Part shown: in pieces, positions 11,701 through 26,700 of the stretch | Numbering within the stretch: the stretch's first letter is position 1 | Layout of the letters: every line of letters begins with the position of its first letter | Assembly: GCA_036873755.1 (NCBI GenBank) | Contig: JAVTVY010020267.1 | Span: 1 to 64,000 of the forward strand | Length of the DNA stretch: 64,000 nucleotides | From: Hanleya hanleyi | Lineage: Eukaryota > Mollusca > Polyplacophora > Lepidopleurida > Hanleyidae | Direction: 5' to 3' | Made by a program: the position numbers and the translations under genes | The notes under the pieces: generated by a model | Databases searched by the model: none | What the model was told of the DNA's origin: nothing | What the model saw: only the letters and a program-made list of their open reading frames with translations

Positions 11701-14700
11701 ACTCATGTTCCTTTGATGTATGCAACAACTATCAAGTCACTTCAATTTTTTGTAGAATATTACAGAAGGCACCAATCAGCATTGAGAGCACAACAGGTTG
11801 TTCCCTCATGGTCTAACTCCTGCACATCAAGGTCCATTTGCATTTACATCCCAAGATATCATAATAATATCAGTAATCACGAAATTTGAAAATCAATTTT
11901 CATATTCCTAAGCTTAAACTTAGCTTCACATACCTTATTGCTTTTGTGTGATTACGCAATATCCTTTGTAATACCTTAACACAGAACAAAAAACAAAAAA
12001 ATAGTCACTGTGGTCCCCCATTGCCCATGCACGAATACCCAGTATCCTCTCTGATCTGACCGCACAACTTCCTTCTTTCCTATTCCAACGTACATGTAGT
12101 GTGAGTAACCCAGTAGCGGGGAGGCATCATGGTATGTGATGGTGAGTTAAAGATCAGAATTTTTTTCAAATTTTTCAAATTTCTTATGCTGTTAAACTGA
12201 CCTTCACATACCTTATTGCTACAATATCATAGCAGGATGGAGGGAAATCTGTGACTGAACTGAGAAGAATCACGGCATAGGCAGAAGAGGAAAACAAGAG
12301 TCAGCCAGACTACCGATTACCATGAAGACGTGACAAAAGGCAGTATCACCTGACCTGGTTTACGAGGTCACATGCTCAAGCTGACAGAAGCATTAGACCA
12401 TGAACCCCCTCCCTCCCCTTTTTTGACAATGGGGAGAGCATGAACTTACTACTTTTGAAAATTTGTTAAAACACTAGGAGGTCTAGTGCATGTTTATGGA
12501 TGGGTCAGTAACGGACAGGGTAGCCACCTCTAGTTCCAGGGTGTAGATATCCCGTCTCATCAGCGTCAGATCCTGGAGGTAGTGAGAAACAAATGTGACA
12601 GTACTCCTCCAGTAGCAGGCCCTCATAATGTCGGTCAGGGATCTATTGGTCCATAGAGGCCAGGATGCCACTAGAGCCCTGCATGACCTCATGAGCCGAG
12701 ACCTTGGAGAGTAACTGCCTCCACAGGTATGTCCGTATGCTAAACGAATAGTTTTGGAAAAGCCAGGAAGAAATCATATTTTTTTATATCTCCTGCTTAG
12801 ATGGGGGACTGAAAGGGATAAACACATGCATCTGCTCTGCTCTCCGCTCGTGGATACGTGCTAGGTAGCACGAGAGAGATTTCAAAAGATACATAACTCT
12901 GCTGACAAGATGTTAGACAGAGCAGAGATGAGAACTCCCAGGGAAGTGATTCTTAAAGAGATCGGTTCTTGGTGACAAACTCTGGGAGGGTAGACAATGC
13001 CATCCAGGTCCACTGCACATTATATCTCTTAGACTTGAAGTCCAGTGCATGGATTTATGAAACGCGAGCAACCATGTGAAAGCGATCAGAAATACTGTCT
13101 TGTAAGAGAGATACTTAATCTCACAAGTGCCGACTGGTTCAAATGGAGGTTCAAACAACCATCTAAAAACCAGAGCCAAATTCCATTTCGTGAGCTGCAG
13201 CATTCGAGTAGGCATTTCCACCAGGAAGGAACAAAAATGGTGGAAAGTTCGACGTCGAGCGATGGGTTGACACCTGTGGACAGTTGGATAGCGCTGGAAA
13301 TTGCGGACCGATAGCTCTGCTGTCGACCATCGATGGAACAAGTTGCCTGTCATGGAACAGATGCAAAAAGAAATCTGCTACCTGGTGAACAGAGGCACTG
13401 GTTGGAACAATTCCTCACTCAGAACAACAGGCGGCAAAGATCTTCCGTTTGTCCTGGTAGACCGCCGAGCCTGTTGTTGAAGCTCTGGTGGACCGGACCA
13501 TCCTTTCAGATGCTTAGAGCCAGCCTTAGTGAGCTGATGCTGGAGCACTTGAACATGTTTAGTTGAAACAACAGGGAGTTCGAGAGATACAGGCTGGATC
13601 TCGGCTGCCAGAGCAGGTTTCCCCAAAGCCGAAGTTGACGAAGCACGTCTATGAGAAGACCAATCAGGTATGGAAACCATGATGGGCAAGCGGGCCACTA
13701 CAGAGCCACTAGATAGATCATGCCTGTATGTGCTTGGATCTTCCGAAGAATTCGCGACACGACTGCTAGCGGCAGATACGCATACACATGTCAGAGTAGT
13801 CCAGAGACAGAGCATCGACTGCCAGGGCTGCTGGATCCAGAACAGGAGACACATTATCTGATTGGGCCTGGACAACACGAGTCCACCAGGAGATTCAGAT
13901 GACCGGGAATGTGATGAGCTCGAACAGAAATTCTGTTGCTTCAACATAGGATGAAGAATTTCTGTTTTTGATACAGTAGCTGGGGGAATGGGTTTCCCCC
14001 TGCTTATTTATGTGGGACAGCACAGTTGTATTGTCTGTTGCCACTATCAAGCATTGGTTCTTGAGGTCGGGAAGAAACTCCTGGATGACCAGGTTCATGC
14101 CTGGAACTCCAGTACGCAGGGGTCCCAGCCAAGTTTGATAAAAAAAATATAGGAAAAATAGGAATTTTTTTCATAAAAAATAGGAGTTTTATAGGAATTT
14201 TTAACATGAAAAAATAGGAAATATAGGAGATACAGCTTAAATTTTCACTTTATTTCTGCTTGACATACCTATTTACATTCAATTGTGGCCTCCTCCTCCC
14301 TTCAGCCACCCTATCCACCCAAATTTTTAATGGGGATGATATTACACCAGACATAGTAAGTTGTTACTTCAACAAGTCTGATTGAAAAGAGATCTACAAA
14401 AACGTTCCTCCTCTTGCCTTGATACTATGTATATCTGGGCTCAAGAGTTAGATCCTGTGCCATAAGTACATCTTTGAGACCATCGCAAGAGGAGTAACTG
14501 AAATGTGAATTAATCACTTTCAATGTCCAGATCAGTTCCGCCTTTGTTGTCACATCCTTGCGTGACAAACAAACTAATGACCCTTGGCTTCCTTGGCTTG
14601 ATTCAGGAAAGGACGTTGAACTTGAAGCAGAAGCAGAAGAAGTTGTCGATCGAGCAAACGCCAGTGTCATCTGGGAACCACCTAGTATTTCTTTGTCTCG

Positions 14701-17700
14701 CTTCTGGTGACCTTTACATTTAGAATGTTGCACAAGTTGTTGAAGACCCTGGTTATCACATCGAACTTCGGAATTGCAGAGAGAGCAAAATGCAGAATGA
14801 ACAGAAGTTTTGCTTGGCTGACACCAATCAGAAAGCTTGCACCCATGTCCACTTTTTAGCCAAAATGGGTTGAATCGGGTTCTCCCACCCGGCATTATGA
14901 AGCTGGCCTGTCTGAAAGAGGACATATACATTGGTTAGTTGATTTAATATACATCAAATTATAAAAGCTCTAAGTAAGAGAGAACTGTCAAGAAAATTGT
15001 AATGCTGAACACGCACACATGCGATGAAAATGACAAAAAATGGTAAATTCAACATGATGGTCTTACCAGTTTTCTTCAGATTATATCTGAAAAGAGGAAA
15101 GGGTGGGTAAAACCTGCATACATACAAGATATAGTTATGAAGATGGCATGGAATCCTTGGCACGCACATTCAATGGATGAAGGCACAGACTGCTTCAGAT
15201 CTGCAAATATAAGGCCTGCCTATCCACAATCTCCATCCCCCACCGGTACCCCACTCACTCCCTTCATCCCCGCCTCCTTCCCCAGTTGTGTTTTTGATTC
15301 AGTGAAATGAATAATAATGCAATAACAAAATAACAGTGGTCATTAGTTAAAAGAACTAACAAAATGTGACTGTCAATGAATTAATAATAAATTTGAACTG
15401 AACTCAGTGAAAGAAAGCATAGCATGCAACACAAAATATTATACAATAATTGTTAATATTTAGTCAATTCATATTGAAGTTTCGAGCAAAGTTGAACCTT
15501 TTCCTGCATGTATTATAAGTAAGTTCTTCTGAACAGGACACTTTACCTGAATGTTCAACTATGATGAATCGTATATTTATCCAACAATTTGAGTTTCAAG
15601 TTATAAGTTCTTTGAAATATCAAGTAGCCAATAGTATAAAGCAAATATACTTGCCATTTCCAGTCATCAGAACATTGACATCATCCACCTTCGAAGACTG
15701 CCAGCATACAAGATGGTAGATGAATGAAGAATGCGAAAATCACCCGTCTGGGAAATATCTGTTACCAACAGTGCGCGTAAATATGTGACATGTATTTTTT
15801 GTAGCAATATGGGGGAAAAAATAGGAAATATAGGATTTTTTTCCAAAAAATAGGAGATTTATAGGATCCTATAAAAAAATAGGAAAAAATAGGAAATATA
15901 GGAGGACTGGGACCCCTGCAGTACGCCTCTCTGAGACTTCCTCTGGCTTTCATTACATAAGCGGCGTATATCGACCTCGAACCAATTGATGCATCCATGA
16001 ACAAGTGATGGGATGGCTGAAATGGTAGGAAGGAGACACCTGTGATACCATTCGCTGGCCACTGCCACCAGTGTAGGAGATGTTTCACATCCTCACAGGA
16101 CAATCGGATTGAAGTGTCTTTTCGGCCAAAAATCGCTGAGGTGCATTGACAATAGTCGAAGCTGCAAACGGCCCTGTGGGGTCACATCCTGAGTGGAAGT
16201 TAACAAGTCGATAATTGCAGTGAAGCAGAGAGCAGATCACTGAGGTGCTGACATGAATGCTGGCACTAATATCTGGAACTTATTCCAGTGGTCTTTGGGA
16301 GGTTTCGCTAATGCCGTATAGGGTGTTTTACGATACCCCTAGAAAGACTCGAAGCTGGGATGGTGTCATCTCCGACTTGTCCTTGTAAGGAAGTAAGCCC
16401 AGGGCAATTAGGATCTTAAATGAATTTGGTGTCCTTGTAAAGTTGGTCCCTGCACTGAATCCGGATAAGAGAATCGTCGAGGTAGCAATGATACTTCAGA
16501 CCTCGAGTATGCAAATTGAAGACCCTGGTAAAGATCCACGGGACGTGGAGAGGCCGAATGGGAGAACAAGTAACTGGAATCTGCGGTTTCCCACAAGAAA
16601 ACACAGATGCTTGTAATGACCGGTGGATCGGCACATGAAGATATGCATCCTGGAGGTCCAGTGACGTCATCCAGTCAACTAACTTGTAATAGAGCTGCCC
16701 GAATGGGCCGGAACGACTCCATGCGGAAATGAGGGGCCAAGAAGTCCTTGTTTAACCGACAAAGCTTGATTACCATACGCATTTCGGAGGTATTCTTCTT
16801 GAGGACTATAGGCACCGGAGGGTAGAAACCCAGGGATGAATGTGTTGGTAGGAGTTCTATAGCTGCACCCATCTTTACCAACTTCTGAATCTTCAGGACG
16901 TGTTCCCGTCGCACTGGGAGTCGTGAAGGCTTGGGAGAAGATGTCAGGGGCTGAGTTGTGGCAAACCTGAGCTGATACCCATGCCGAAGAGTGTTGATCA
17001 CCCACAAATCAGCCTGAATTGCCTGCCAGTTCCACAAAAATGGTCCCATCTACAGGAAGATCTGGAATTGGCAGAACCGGAAATATTGGTAGCACACGGT
17101 CACGCCATGCAAAAAGGACATCTGCATGACCCATGCCTTCATTTCAGTTTGGCATACTTCCCTTTTCCGCCACCACACTTTAATAGAAGCGAGTGGCTGA
17201 TATAAAAGCAGAAGAGGTCATTGTCTGCGTGCATAGCAGCAGTCAAGAAGTTCGAATTAACATCCTTAAGCGGGACAGGAACAAAGCCAGTTGAAGATGT
17301 TTTAGGTATGCGCTTAAGCAAGGTTAGAATGACAAGACATGTCTCTCTAGAGGAAACATTCCATTAGATCTCTTGAAAAGGGATCTAGAATGCTGGATGC
17401 CTTTCTTCCTGAGCCCACATCCAGTCGACGCATTAGAAAACTGCTCTGGACAGAGATTGAGATGTACGATGAGTAGGCTCCGGTCTGAGGTCAGACATTG
17501 TATCAACTCTTTCTCGTTCCAGTGTCGGGAGTCATATCCGGAAACAAGTCATATAGATGGGCCAAGATATCGGAGTAATTGGCTGCCAATACATCCAAAT
17601 CAGCATCAAACAGATATGTCTGATCATTAGGGTCAACATTAAGTCTCAGTGCCGTAGGAAGTGGAAACCTGGGAATGAAAGGCGCAGCACATTGTGACAG

Positions 17701-20700
17701 GTCGAGGAGTTGATGATAACTCTGAACAGTAGGACGTGGGTATTGAAATAATGCAACTAGACGAGTTGATAACCAGTCAACTGCAGAACTGGAAGTGGTG
17801 TATGTGCAGGTGGAAGAGGCATCAACATGTCTCGCTGTAATGCCGCAAAATCAGTTGACAATCTATTGAAACGATCAGTAAGACTGGAAGCAATAATAGT
17901 AGCAGGAGGGCAATACTGCAGATCTGAACACGGAAGAATAGTAGAACCCGAGACATTGCCGGCCTAACTGGGTATCTAGGCTGGTAGGGCAGATGAGCAA
18001 CATTCAAAATCCTGTCCTGGGATATGGTACAGAGTACGGTACCTAACATGCCGAGGAGACGGGAGTACAGAAGTGATAATCTGCATTACTGGAATTTGAA
18101 TGTGATGTATACATACGGTACGTGACATCAATACGTGACATCACATGACGAGGTACCAGATGTGGCCGAGCAACCGAGGAAAACTACAGGATATGATGAA
18201 GCCCTGTACACCGCCAAATGCACGGGTAAGGGGGAGTATGGTGGAGCTGTGTACTGATAAGTCAGCATGTTGTTCATCATAGAAGAAACACCCAGGTAAT
18301 AAGCCTTTTCGCGGTTACAAGAATCGGGGGTGATGACAACCCTTTTTCTACGGTATAAAGAGATCATTTATCTCTCAAAATATGCAAGACTGAAATATTG
18401 ACATGCTTCCTAGTTTATTTTACGTTGATTTCTCGAGTTTCATAACAATTTACCCAGTAGGCATGGTAGGGTTAGTAAAATCACCAGCAGATCAGTCCGT
18501 ACACTGGGCTTTAATGGGTGTTAATCTAGCGGCACAGGAAGTGAAAGTATCACCTCTCCGATCCCAGAATGCAGTGCGTTTAACATGGTGTTGTTGTTGT
18601 AAATTTGTAACCGCGAAAAGGCAAGCTTATAATTTGAAGCTGAAAGCAAACAGGAGGACATGGAAGCAGAAGCTCTGGAATATAACATAGGTACCGGATG
18701 GAACGTACATGTAGTAATAGGTTCCATGTAGATAGCCGATGATGTCGGATCCGACACAGACCAGAAACTGTCAAGCCAATCTGGAATGTGTAGACATACC
18801 AGTTTGCGGGCTTGGGGGGTGCTGACAACGGAAGTTACAGAGGAACCCTGGATTATATAGGCACAGGAGCCAGTAACGATTGACCAGAATCAGCAAAACC
18901 GGAGTTATTACAACCAACTTCCTATACGGAAGTGGTGTACGTAACAATGGTAGAAATTGCAGGCACATCTTTCCTCAATTTCACCACAAAGACTAGCAGT
19001 CAAGGTCGTCCCATGCACAATCTTACCTGGAAGACGCAGGCCATGACATTTGACGCGAACGATCGTTTCGTTCGCGTATCGGTTACGCAGAATCAAATTA
19101 CCGCGAACGGAAAATCGGTTACGCGACTCGTGAGTTGCACTCGATTTTCTGTCATTGGTATTGTCTTGATCCTTGTAAAGAAGGGTGAGTGATCGCTGCC
19201 ACTGAAGGCTGCTAGGCGTGCGATTTGTAACTCGTCCAGAAAATCAATGTTGTCAAAAAAAATCCTGGCTTTCTTCGCTTGGCGAAGATATCTAACAACA
19301 CGCTTGATACAGGAAGCGGAACTGAACTCAGGTGTGAGACATGCGCAGATCACGATATAACGACAGGATCTCGACTACAGCAGGGTTAGATGCAGGATTT
19401 TTCGCCCAAGTCCTTGTTTGAAAATAGCTTTGTCGTTATTTGAAAAAACTAATTTTGCAAAATGGCTAATATCACTCAAATGGGGTTGAACATACCAAAA
19501 CATTGTCAGTTTGTGTTCTTTGAGTGTTTTACACAAACTACTGTGCCTTTTGCCCCCTGATATTCACTTTAATCTATGAGTTTTCTAAGATAAAGTCATT
19601 TGATTTTGTGGAAAAATGGTCATTTGATTTTATAGTTGTGTCCTTTTTAAGGACGCTGTGAGACCCTGTATCTAACTCTGTACAGTCATAGGGCACACAC
19701 AGTCTGCGACACGTGCCTTACAACAGAACATTGGCCAACACCAAATCAAGCGCTCCCATTGGTCGCTGATTGACGGGAAACTTGTACAACCTGTGAAGTG
19801 CAACTCTACCGTCTCAACATGAACTTGAGCAAGAGACTACATAGACACGTCAAAATCCATGTGCTTTCTGTTTCAGTTGGCGGGACGACGGGAATACGAG
19901 CACAAATTTACCATGTGGTTTTCTTCGCTGATAGTAGTGAGATACACTTTGAAATAAAACTACCGGCTATGTTCTAAAGTTAAAATTCCCAAAGAAAACT
20001 ATAGTTCATTGACGACGACGTACATGACAGGACATTATGCGGAGTCCAGTTTTCGTTTTTATACTTTCGTAATTTGTCAACCTCCAAAGACTGACCTCTG
20101 CAAGTATTCACCCACATCACACAAACTATATTCAGATTGTGGTTGAAATATTGCTAAATGCCTTGACCAAAATGATTAAATAATAAAGAATACAGTGTTT
20201 TATTATAATTATAAAACTTTTTTTTATTTCTTGTAAGGACCAAAACAGGAATCTTGAATGAAATTAAGCAGAGTCCATAAAGTGGTGACACTGACAGAGT
20301 CCATTTAACCCAGGTTCTGGGGGTTGCTTACATTGACGACATACAGCATTTTGTTAAATCTGCGTAAACTTTTCACGTAACCGTTGGGTTACGCAGTCAA
20401 GTTTGACGTAACCTAACCCACAGGTTACGCAACTGCAGTACCCGTAACCCTTTTTTGGGTTACGCAATGATCTCAAATGTCATGGCCTGAAGACGGTCAC
20501 CATCTTGTCACTCATGAACAACCCCAACATTTTCAAAATTATTGGGAGGCGGGAAAATATTTACAACAATAGGAGTCGAACTATGTGTCATATTTACATC
20601 AACATTATGTTTAACAGTCATATCAATGGAGGAAGACTCTGCCGCCTCGCTTTCTACAGAATGAGCCAGAAGAGAATCCAAAATCTCGGCCCTGCTAAGG

Positions 20701-23700
20701 CCAGGAGGCTGCAGAATTTCACCAGCATATAAACTGACAAGATATGTTTCAAATATGCAGACCACGTGTTTCCACTTTCCATCCCAATTTTCCATTGGGG
20801 ACCACAGGGACTACATTTGTATTCTATGTTAAAGTATTACAAAGGATATCACATAGTCACACAATAACAACAAGGTATTTGATGGTAAGTTTAACAGTGT
20901 AAGAAATACATTCTATTCTTTCTATTTTATTCATAGCGGCAAATCGGATTTGTACTATGGCTTGTGACTATGCGAACTCTTGGCTGGTGCATCTGTGTGA
21001 TATCCTGTAATTTTGGGGGTGTGAAACTGGTACCAATCCAAAAGAGGAATTTTCTTCCTCGTGAAAGTATATCTAATGTATACATGTATGACACATAAAT
21101 ATGTACATAAGGTCAATTGAAGTAATATGAGAAATGGGTTTCCTGGCCTACTGTAGCATAAAGACAAAGATTCACCTGTATTCAATTGTACTTCATCCCA
21201 TTCCACCGGGGATAGCTTGCCCTGGTACTCTCGTCGTATAATGGATAGTAGTTCATCAGCTGTACCTGTTTGAGGTGGCTTGTCTTTTAACTCATCCGTT
21301 ATCCTTTTCTGGAGAAAATGGAGAAAATTGACATCACATATTTTATTGAAATCTCAAATAAAATGAAATCTGATGAATAAAATAATATTGGTACCAATGT
21401 CAAACATAGCAGAGAGAGAGAGAATTAAGGCCTAATGTCACATTCAGCAATATTTCAGCTATATAGCGGCGCTCAAACAAATTTCTAAGTATTCAAACAA
21501 ACAAAAAAGTCAACAACCCAGCAATCCAGAAGTAATCAACACAACACACCAAAAGACATGCACATACATTAAAACTTTAATATGCAACAAACCGATTTCT
21601 CTCAAATAACCAAGATACAGCCTTCTTTCAGCTGACTAAAAAGTTCTTCTGAAGCAGCTGCTCGATAAAAAGAAACTCTTACAATCTTAAATACAGTTTT
21701 CATACAGGGGCCATACCCCCATATTACAAATATGAAAAATTTGAAAATCAATTTTCCTATTTCTAAGCTTAAACTTACCTTCACATACTTTATTGCTATC
21801 GTGTTCCTACGTGATTGCCCTATTGTAATCTATTACCACAGAACTAAAATAGTCCCTGTACTGCCCAATGCCGATGCGCGAGTACCCAGATCCCATGTAA
21901 CCGACCACGTGACGTCGTCACTTCCTTCTTCCCTATTCAACGCAGAGTGAATCAGCGGGGAGGCTGGGAGGGCCATCACAGTATGTGAAGATAAGTTTAA
22001 GCTTAGAAATAGGAAAATCTATTTTCAAATTTTTCATATTTCTTGCGCTGTAAAACTTACCTTCACATACTTTATTGCTAGAATACCATAGCAGGACGGA
22101 GGGAATGAGTGGTCGAAAACAAAAGAAATCCCGAGCATAGGCGAAGGCCATAAAGGTATAGTGATGACGATATGGCCCTTGATATAATCACCCGGCCTAT
22201 AATAACCACAGGCCCAGTAAATAAGCTGACAGACACTAGACCTAAAATACCCGGCTCCCCCCCCCCCCCCTTCTTTTTGAAAAATTGGGGAGAGCAAGAT
22301 TTACTGACAAACTTTCACACATGGACCAGCTGGGCTCGAACCCGTGCCGGTTCAGTGGTGTGAGGCTAGCGGTCACCAGCAAAGCGCCTTAGACCACTCG
22401 GCCACCAAGGGCCCCGAATTCAGAATGGACATATCAACCGAGCCCTGTCTCTTCGACTCATTCACGGTAGACTGAGGCGGAGAGACAACCAAATTCTTGG
22501 CCCCGGTAAAGCCGGGCGGCGGTACAATTTCCCCAGCATACGAACCGACAAGATATTCTTGAAATACTTTGTCGGGCCAGGTTTCACACTCTGAACATTT
22601 GGCATACTGGTCACACCAACCCCCCGACACGGTGGACCGGCGGAGTGAGGATCCGTTGTAGGCTTTGACTTAGCAGAAACTATGCAGAAGACAGAAGCCA
22701 TCTTGGTTTTATTAGAGACTCCCTGATACATGATGAAGTCCAGGCCAGTAATCTCTCTCAGAATCACAGTAAATCCCACGTAATATCCGAGGTAAATATC
22801 CAAGGTAAACTCCCAGGTAAATATCCAAGGTAAACACCCAGGTATTCCGTGGTAATCCAGTGGATAAAGTTGAATTTTTTCGGAGACACAAAGAACATGT
22901 CTCTCCACTACGTAGTTGTAATGGGAAGAAGGAAGTGACGATAGCAATAAAGTATGTGAAGGTAAGTTTTACAGCGCAAGAAATACAAAAAGCTTGGAGA
23001 TTCTAAAACCATTACCTGAGAAGCAAAGTATGCAAGATTCTCCTTTGAACATGACTGCATAAATCATGTCATGGGAGACCAATTTAGAACAAAATCCTGT
23101 GCTTCAATTGTAATATTCAATTTATTTATTACATGCCCCTAAAATAACAAGCGTTCTGAGAACCCCAACATCTTGCCTTGCGGGGTCATCCGCCGAAGGT
23201 GCAGCAGTATTGAAAGCATACATGTAGAGCAAACAATAAGGTCTGGAATAGGTGATGTGGTACAGACAATAATGTCTGGAATAGATTATCTGGTACAGAC
23301 AATAACATCAGTCGAGTCCCATATGGGATTACTGGCATATCTCATGTAGGATGGATAGGTCAGTGCCGTCGGATTACTGGTGCATAGGGCAGTCCAGTGT
23401 GAGATTACTGCTGGATAGGTCAGTCCCATGTGAGATTACTGCTGGATAGGCCATTCCTGTGTAGGATTACTGCTGGATGGACCAGTCCTGTGTGTTATTA
23501 CTGATGGATAGACCAGTCCCCTGTGGGATTACTGCTGGATAGTCCAGTCCCAAGTGGGATTACTGCTGGATTACTGTCTGGGATTACTGCTGGATAGATG
23601 AGTCTCGTATGGGATTACTGCTGGATAGGACAGTCCCATGTGGGATTACTGCTGCATAGGCAGTCCAGTGTGGGATTGCTGCTGCATACGGCAATCCTGT

Positions 23701-26700
23701 GTGGGATTACGGCTGGGGAGGCCAGTCCCATGTGGGATTACTGCTGGATAGGGTGAACCTGTGTGGGATTACAGCGGGATAGGTTAGTCCCATGTAGGAT
23801 TATGGCTGGATAGGTCAGTGCCATGTGGGATTACTGCTGCATATTGCAGTCCAGTGTCAAATTACTTCTGGATAGGTCAGTCCCGTGTGAGATTACTGCT
23901 GCATAGGCCAGTCCCGTGTGGAATTACTGCTGGATAGGCCAGTCCCATGTACGATTACTGCTGGATATGCCAGTCCGGTCTGGGATTACTGCTGGATAGG
24001 TCAGTCCCGTGTGGCATTACTGCTGGATAGGCCAGTGCCATTTGGGATTACTGCTGGATAGGTCAGCTCTGTGTGAGATTACTGCTGGATAGGCCAGTCC
24101 CAAATGGGATTACTGCTGGATAGACCAGTCTGGTCTGGGATTACTGCTGGATAGTTGAGTTCCGTATGGGATTACTGCTGGATAGGTCAGTCCCGTGTGG
24201 CATTACTGCTGGATAGGCCAATGCCATTTGGGAATACTGCTGGATAGGTCAGTCCCGTGTGGGATTACTGCGGGAGAGCTGCGACCTAGGAAAACATGTC
24301 CACCAAGTTTTATAATCATCCCACGAAAGGTTCAACAAACTTTCCATGTACAGATCTACATGTAAAGTTTTGCCCAACAAAAACCTTATCAATGGAAATG
24401 TACAAAGTCTAAACTGCAATAATTAGGACAAAAATTCATATTTAATGTCATATTTCTTAAATAGCACATGCACAGCCTCTAATCACATTGAACTTGGGTA
24501 GCAAGTGTCAAACTCATCCAATGAAAGCTGACAGCTTCAGAAAACTTTCCATGTACAGGTGTACATGTATATACATGTACATTATTATTGGCAGATTACT
24601 TAGACAAAACCCTCAAAATTCGAACAAAATTAATATTTCATCTCCTAAATAGCACAGGGACATCCTCTAATCATAAGAATCATGTGTACCAAGTTTCATA
24701 ATCATTCAATGACAGCTGACAACTGCAGCAAACTGTGGTGTACAGATGTACATGTGCACTTCATCTAAACGCAAAACTCAATCATTTGCCATAAATTGGA
24801 GAAAAATTTATATTTCATCTCAAAAATAGCACACGTACATCCTCCAATCATAAGCATAATCATCCAATGAGAGCTGACAACTGCAGCAAACTTACCATGT
24901 ACATGTATACATGTAGAGGCCTACATGTACAATTTACCTAAACAGGAAACTATCATTTGCCATAATTTGGAGAAAAATTAATATTTCTTCTCAAAAATAG
25001 CACAGGTACATGTACATCCTCTAATCATAAGAAACATGTGTACCAAGTTTCATAATCATCCAATGACAGCTGACAACTGCAACAAACTTTCTAAGTACAG
25101 ATGTACATGTGCACTTCAGCTAAACGCAAACCAGGTGGCATACCCACCCCCATATTTTCTTTATTTTTTTAATATTGTTTCTAATTTTTCTAGATTTTTT
25201 TGGAATTTGCTAAACCAAAAACCGTATCATTTCCAGGCAGGGGACACCGACATCCTCTTTCACCCCTCACAATATCTCCCCTTTACTTCGTAAGGCGAGA
25301 TAAAAGCAGGTTTGTTAAAATAATTATACACAGTTCTCACCCGTCTTTTCTTTTTCTGTTTCAAGGACAGGTCAGACATTTCTGATGGGTTCTGTTGTTG
25401 GAGATCTTTCATGTCTTTCTCCTGCGCTGTAATATGTTTATGTTCCTCTGAACTTGTCTGTATGGCCTTGATGACTGGGATCTCCTCGACAAGCTTCTCT
25501 GTGTCTCTCTTCCTCTTCTTGATGATGACTTGGGATTCTGTAAACACAGATTACATGATGCACTTTGAAACTATACAATTATAAGCTCTTTTCTGTGAAC
25601 ATTCCTTTCCGACATGCCCCATAACTGATTGAAGGTTATTATTATTAGCGAGTCTCCCTGCTTGTAAAATCTGTGAGATTGAAATACCATACGTCATCAA
25701 ATTCCAGCATTAAGAAATTACAAAGTGCCCATGTTTTCAGTTCTTCTGAACCCCTGTTAATACTCGTCCGTGGGCAACATTTGTAATGGAATATCATTTA
25801 CCTAACACTATTATTAAAAGCTGTAGGATGAGAGATAAAAATTTTCATGAATGACATAATCAGGATTTTGGATTATGTTACAGAATTACATTTGGCATGT
25901 TCGGTTAACAAATTCATTGGAATTGATGACGTAAGTTGCACAGATAAATTGTTTCGAAATCTAGAAATTCCACAAATGAATGCTCTTTTATTGAGTTTTA
26001 TTACTAATGTGAAGTAAAAAACATATGCTCACTTTGTCAAGGAATTCTACCTTGGTGAAGATAGGCAAGTGACTAAATTAGTTCAGCAATATGATGTAAT
26101 TTTTTCAATTAAAACCAGTTCCACAGATCCGTTGATGACCAACTATCGTACACAAGGCTGAAGAAAAGACATCCGAACGTTTCGTACTTTAGTTTAGAAC
26201 AAAAACTAAACTGCTTGAAATGACATTTCACAGCAAACTTGATCTCTGTTAAATCCATATACATGTACACACAAAAATATCAAGATCAACATTCACTGTG
26301 CAAACGTTACTAATAAATGACAAATCTTCGCATAGATGTGTACAGGGATTCATAGAAGTCCAAAATTTTGCCACCGGATACTGAAATTTCAGTATTTTTT
26401 TTACCTCAATTGAGTTTTTATCAGTTTTTGCCACCGGCATCCTGATTGCTATTGAGTTTTTTTTTTGCCGCCGTTCTCAGAAAGAGTTTAAAGCTTAGAA
26501 TAAAGCAATATAACATCAAATATGATATAATCATTGAACTGTCTTAATTTATTTGAACAAGAATAGAATATTCCATCACCACAAAGTCAGCCTCCTAGGG
26601 GTGCAGTCTATCAGAGATGACTCAATTCCCATCTCCTACCGACAACTGCACCCCAATTACTAGCATTGTTTCAGTAACTTATGAAAATATTTTTGTCAAT

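Larger units (their letters stand above)
11915..20910 (-). mobile_element. DIRS-type tyrosine-recombinase retroelement, degenerate, with two nested transposons
   Basis: On the minus strand the order is ORF1 (20795-20508), reverse transcriptase (17049-16408), RNase H (16103-15927 continuing 14109-13895) and tyrosine recombinase (13353-12913 and 12692-12483). This is the DIRS1 layout. Inverted terminal repeats are visible: left (about 11915-12025) contains ATATCCTTTGTAATACCTTA, and right (about 20796-20905) contains its reverse complement with few changes. Two elements are nested in it, at 14117-15918 and 19037-20489. Without them it would be about 5.7 kb. Frameshifts and stops make it inactive. 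It lies in CMSS1 intron 3, same strand as CMSS1. Confidence 0.85.
21728..22990 (-). mobile_element. Internally deleted DIRS relative carrying a SINE head
   Basis: Left part (21728-22310) is colinear with 11885-12440 of the larger DIRS: the same TTCACATACTTTATTGCT repeats, ATAGCAGGACGGAGGGAAT and ATTGGGGAGAGCA. The right end (22925-22985) carries the inverted terminal motif. Between them lies only the ORF1 start (22630) and a tRNA-Leu-like SINE head. RT, RNase H and recombinase are missing, so this would be a non-autonomous derivative. Confidence 0.65.

Noticed and set aside
18403..18690. Plus-strand frame of 95 codons in the DIRS region
   Set aside because: It lies antisense to the degenerate DIRS element and shows no domain or codon pattern of its own.
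23330..24275. CRISPR-like array
   Set aside because: Units are contiguous, with no distinct spacers, and the sequence is eukaryotic. It is a minisatellite.
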